DNA of 43,501 bases from Actinomycetes bacterium (GTDB lineage: Bacteria > Actinomycetota > Actinomycetes > Streptosporangiales > Streptosporangiaceae). Location of the stretch: NCBI GenBank assembly GCA_021793235.1, contig JAJYTD010000036.1:1-43501 (forward strand). Reading direction: 5' to 3'. Shown here in pieces: positions 42,906 to 43,501 of this stretch. Each line of letters begins with the position of its first letter. Positions within the stretch are counted from its first letter, which is position 1. The position numbers and the translations under genes were made by a program. The notes beneath the pieces are model-generated. The model saw only the letters and a program-made list of their open reading frames with translations, was not told where the DNA came from and made no database searches.

Positions 42906-43501
42906 GCCGGCGGCACGGTAGTGCGCCGCCGCGGCAGGCGCAGCATCCCGTGGGACAGGGCGGCGCCGATGAGGATGATGGCCGCGCCCACAGGGTGGTT
43001 CCAGGCCAGCGATTCCCCGAGCAGCACACCGGCGCTCACGGCCACGATCGGAATGACATAGGTGACGGTCGAGGCGACAGTGGCGCCGGCTTCGGTGATG
43101 ACGGCGTACTGCAGCACGTAGGCCAGGCCGGTGCCCAGGGCGCCGAGGGCGACCATCGACAGGACCACCCGCCACGGCAACGTGGTCGGGGCGTCGGTGG
43201 CCAGCGGGGTGACGATCATCAGTTGCGCGGTTCCGGTCAGCAGTTGCGCGGTGGCGAGCTCGAGTGTGCTGTGCCCGGTTCCGGTGAGGTTGCGGCGCAG
43301 GTAGGGGTTGCCGATGCCGTAGCACACGGTCGCGCCCACGGCCAGCAGCATTCCTGTGGCGGTGGCGCCGGCGAATCCGGTCCACACGCCGAAGACCACC
43401 AGTACGCCCAGGAATCCGGTGGCCAAGCCGATGAGCCGCCCCGGTGTCGGGCGCTCATCGGAGAGCATGAGCAGTGAGAACACCAGCGCGAAGAGCGGGG
43501 T
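42887..43501 (-). CDS. EamA/DMT-family transporter, 5' end outside the window
   Basis: At least 205 codons are present and the frame is open through the window edge (a TPLFAL stretch precedes the internal GTG at 43483), so the N-terminus is missing. Five to six membrane helices are visible, and '[32 protein letters not shown]', '[21 protein letters not shown]', '[55 protein letters not shown]' form the second EamA repeat. Substrates of this family vary (amino acids, metabolites) and cannot be read from sequence. It converges on the rluD-like gene and overlaps it. Confidence 0.88.
   Translation of the reverse strand, partial: TPLFALVFSLLMLSDERPTPGRLIGLATGFLGVLVVFGVWTGFAGATATGMLLAVGATVCYGIGNPYLRRNLTGTGHSTLELATAQLLTGTAQLMIVTPLATDAPTTLPWRVVLSMVALGALGTGLAYVLQYAVITEAGATVASTVTYVIPIVAVSAGVLLGESLAWNHPVGAAIILIGAALSHGMLRLPRRRTTVPPAQSSRS

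Noticed and set aside
1-43501. tRNA, rRNA, CRISPR array or prophage
   Set aside because: I looked for T-loop motifs, spaced direct repeats and phage gene runs on both strands and saw none; apparent GGTTCGA matches fall inside coding sequence.

Overview
The window is a gene-dense, very GC-rich stretch of an actinobacterial chromosome. Third codon positions are almost all G or C, and GTG and TTG starts are frequent. FtsZ, DivIVA (Wag31), SepF, a T-box on ileS, a DksA-like regulator, a meso-diaminopimelate-type MurE and the moxR-DUF58-transglutaminase trio together suggest a filamentous, non-mycobacterial actinomycete. My best guess is the Nocardiopsis/Streptomonospora/Thermobifida group; that placement is inference from gene content, not a measured phylogeny.

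Layout. (1) Positions 1-61 (minus) hold the first 20 codons of a transposase resembling the IS982 family, cut by the window edge. (2) Positions 206-2359 hold a DUF2470 protein (minus), an SseB-domain protein and a prepilin peptidase. (3) Positions 2446-6430 are the shikimate/translation block aroC-aroK-aroB-efp-nusB; the aroQ, pepP/pepQ and bldD genes that I recall interleaved with or following this block in Streptomyces are absent. (4) Positions 6511-9312 hold a SAM methyltransferase, DNA polymerase IV (dinB) and a DUF3040 membrane protein. (5) Positions 9651-14302 (minus) are the operon moxR - DUF58 - TgpA-like transglutaminase. (6) Positions 14564-31636 are the division and cell wall (dcw) cluster: mraZ, rsmH, ftsL, ftsI, murE, murF, mraY, murD, ftsW, murG, murC, ftsQ, ftsZ. 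(7) Positions 31739-36599 are the post-ftsZ genes pgeF, yggS, sepF, yggT, divIVA and an unrecognised two-helix protein with a very long acidic tail. (8) Positions 36706-39903 (minus) encode ileS behind a T-box leader. (9) Positions 40271-42905 hold a small hypothetical gene, a dksA/traR-like gene, lspA and an rluD-like pseudouridine synthase; a 5'-truncated EamA transporter runs convergent to them to the window end.

How the genes work together. The dcw genes make lipid II in order (MurE, MurF, MurD and MurC on the nucleotide precursor; MraY and MurG on the lipid carrier) and polymerise and crosslink it at the septum (FtsW, FtsI). FtsZ, SepF, FtsQ and FtsL organise division, and DivIVA organises polar growth. 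Translational coupling is tight (ATGA/GTGA overlaps at murF-mraY, ftsW-murG, murG-murC, pgeF-yggS, aroK-aroB and lspA-rluD). Transcriptional breaks are marked by the MraZ-box promoter before mraZ, strong hairpins after ftsZ and between divergent or convergent units, and long leaders before rsmH, ftsW and ftsZ.

I found no tRNA, rRNA, CRISPR array, prophage or secondary-metabolite cluster, and no clearly new multi-gene system. The most interesting items are regulatory or local: four MraZ boxes laid over the mraZ promoter, a 14-codon leader ORF overlapping the TTG start of ftsI, two candidate leaderless promoters with identical geometry, a perfect 17-bp palindrome before ftsW, the short-stem T-box on ileS, an EF-P whose lysine loop reads PGKGG rather than the streptomycete PGKGP, and the uncharacterised acidic-tail membrane protein next to divIVA.
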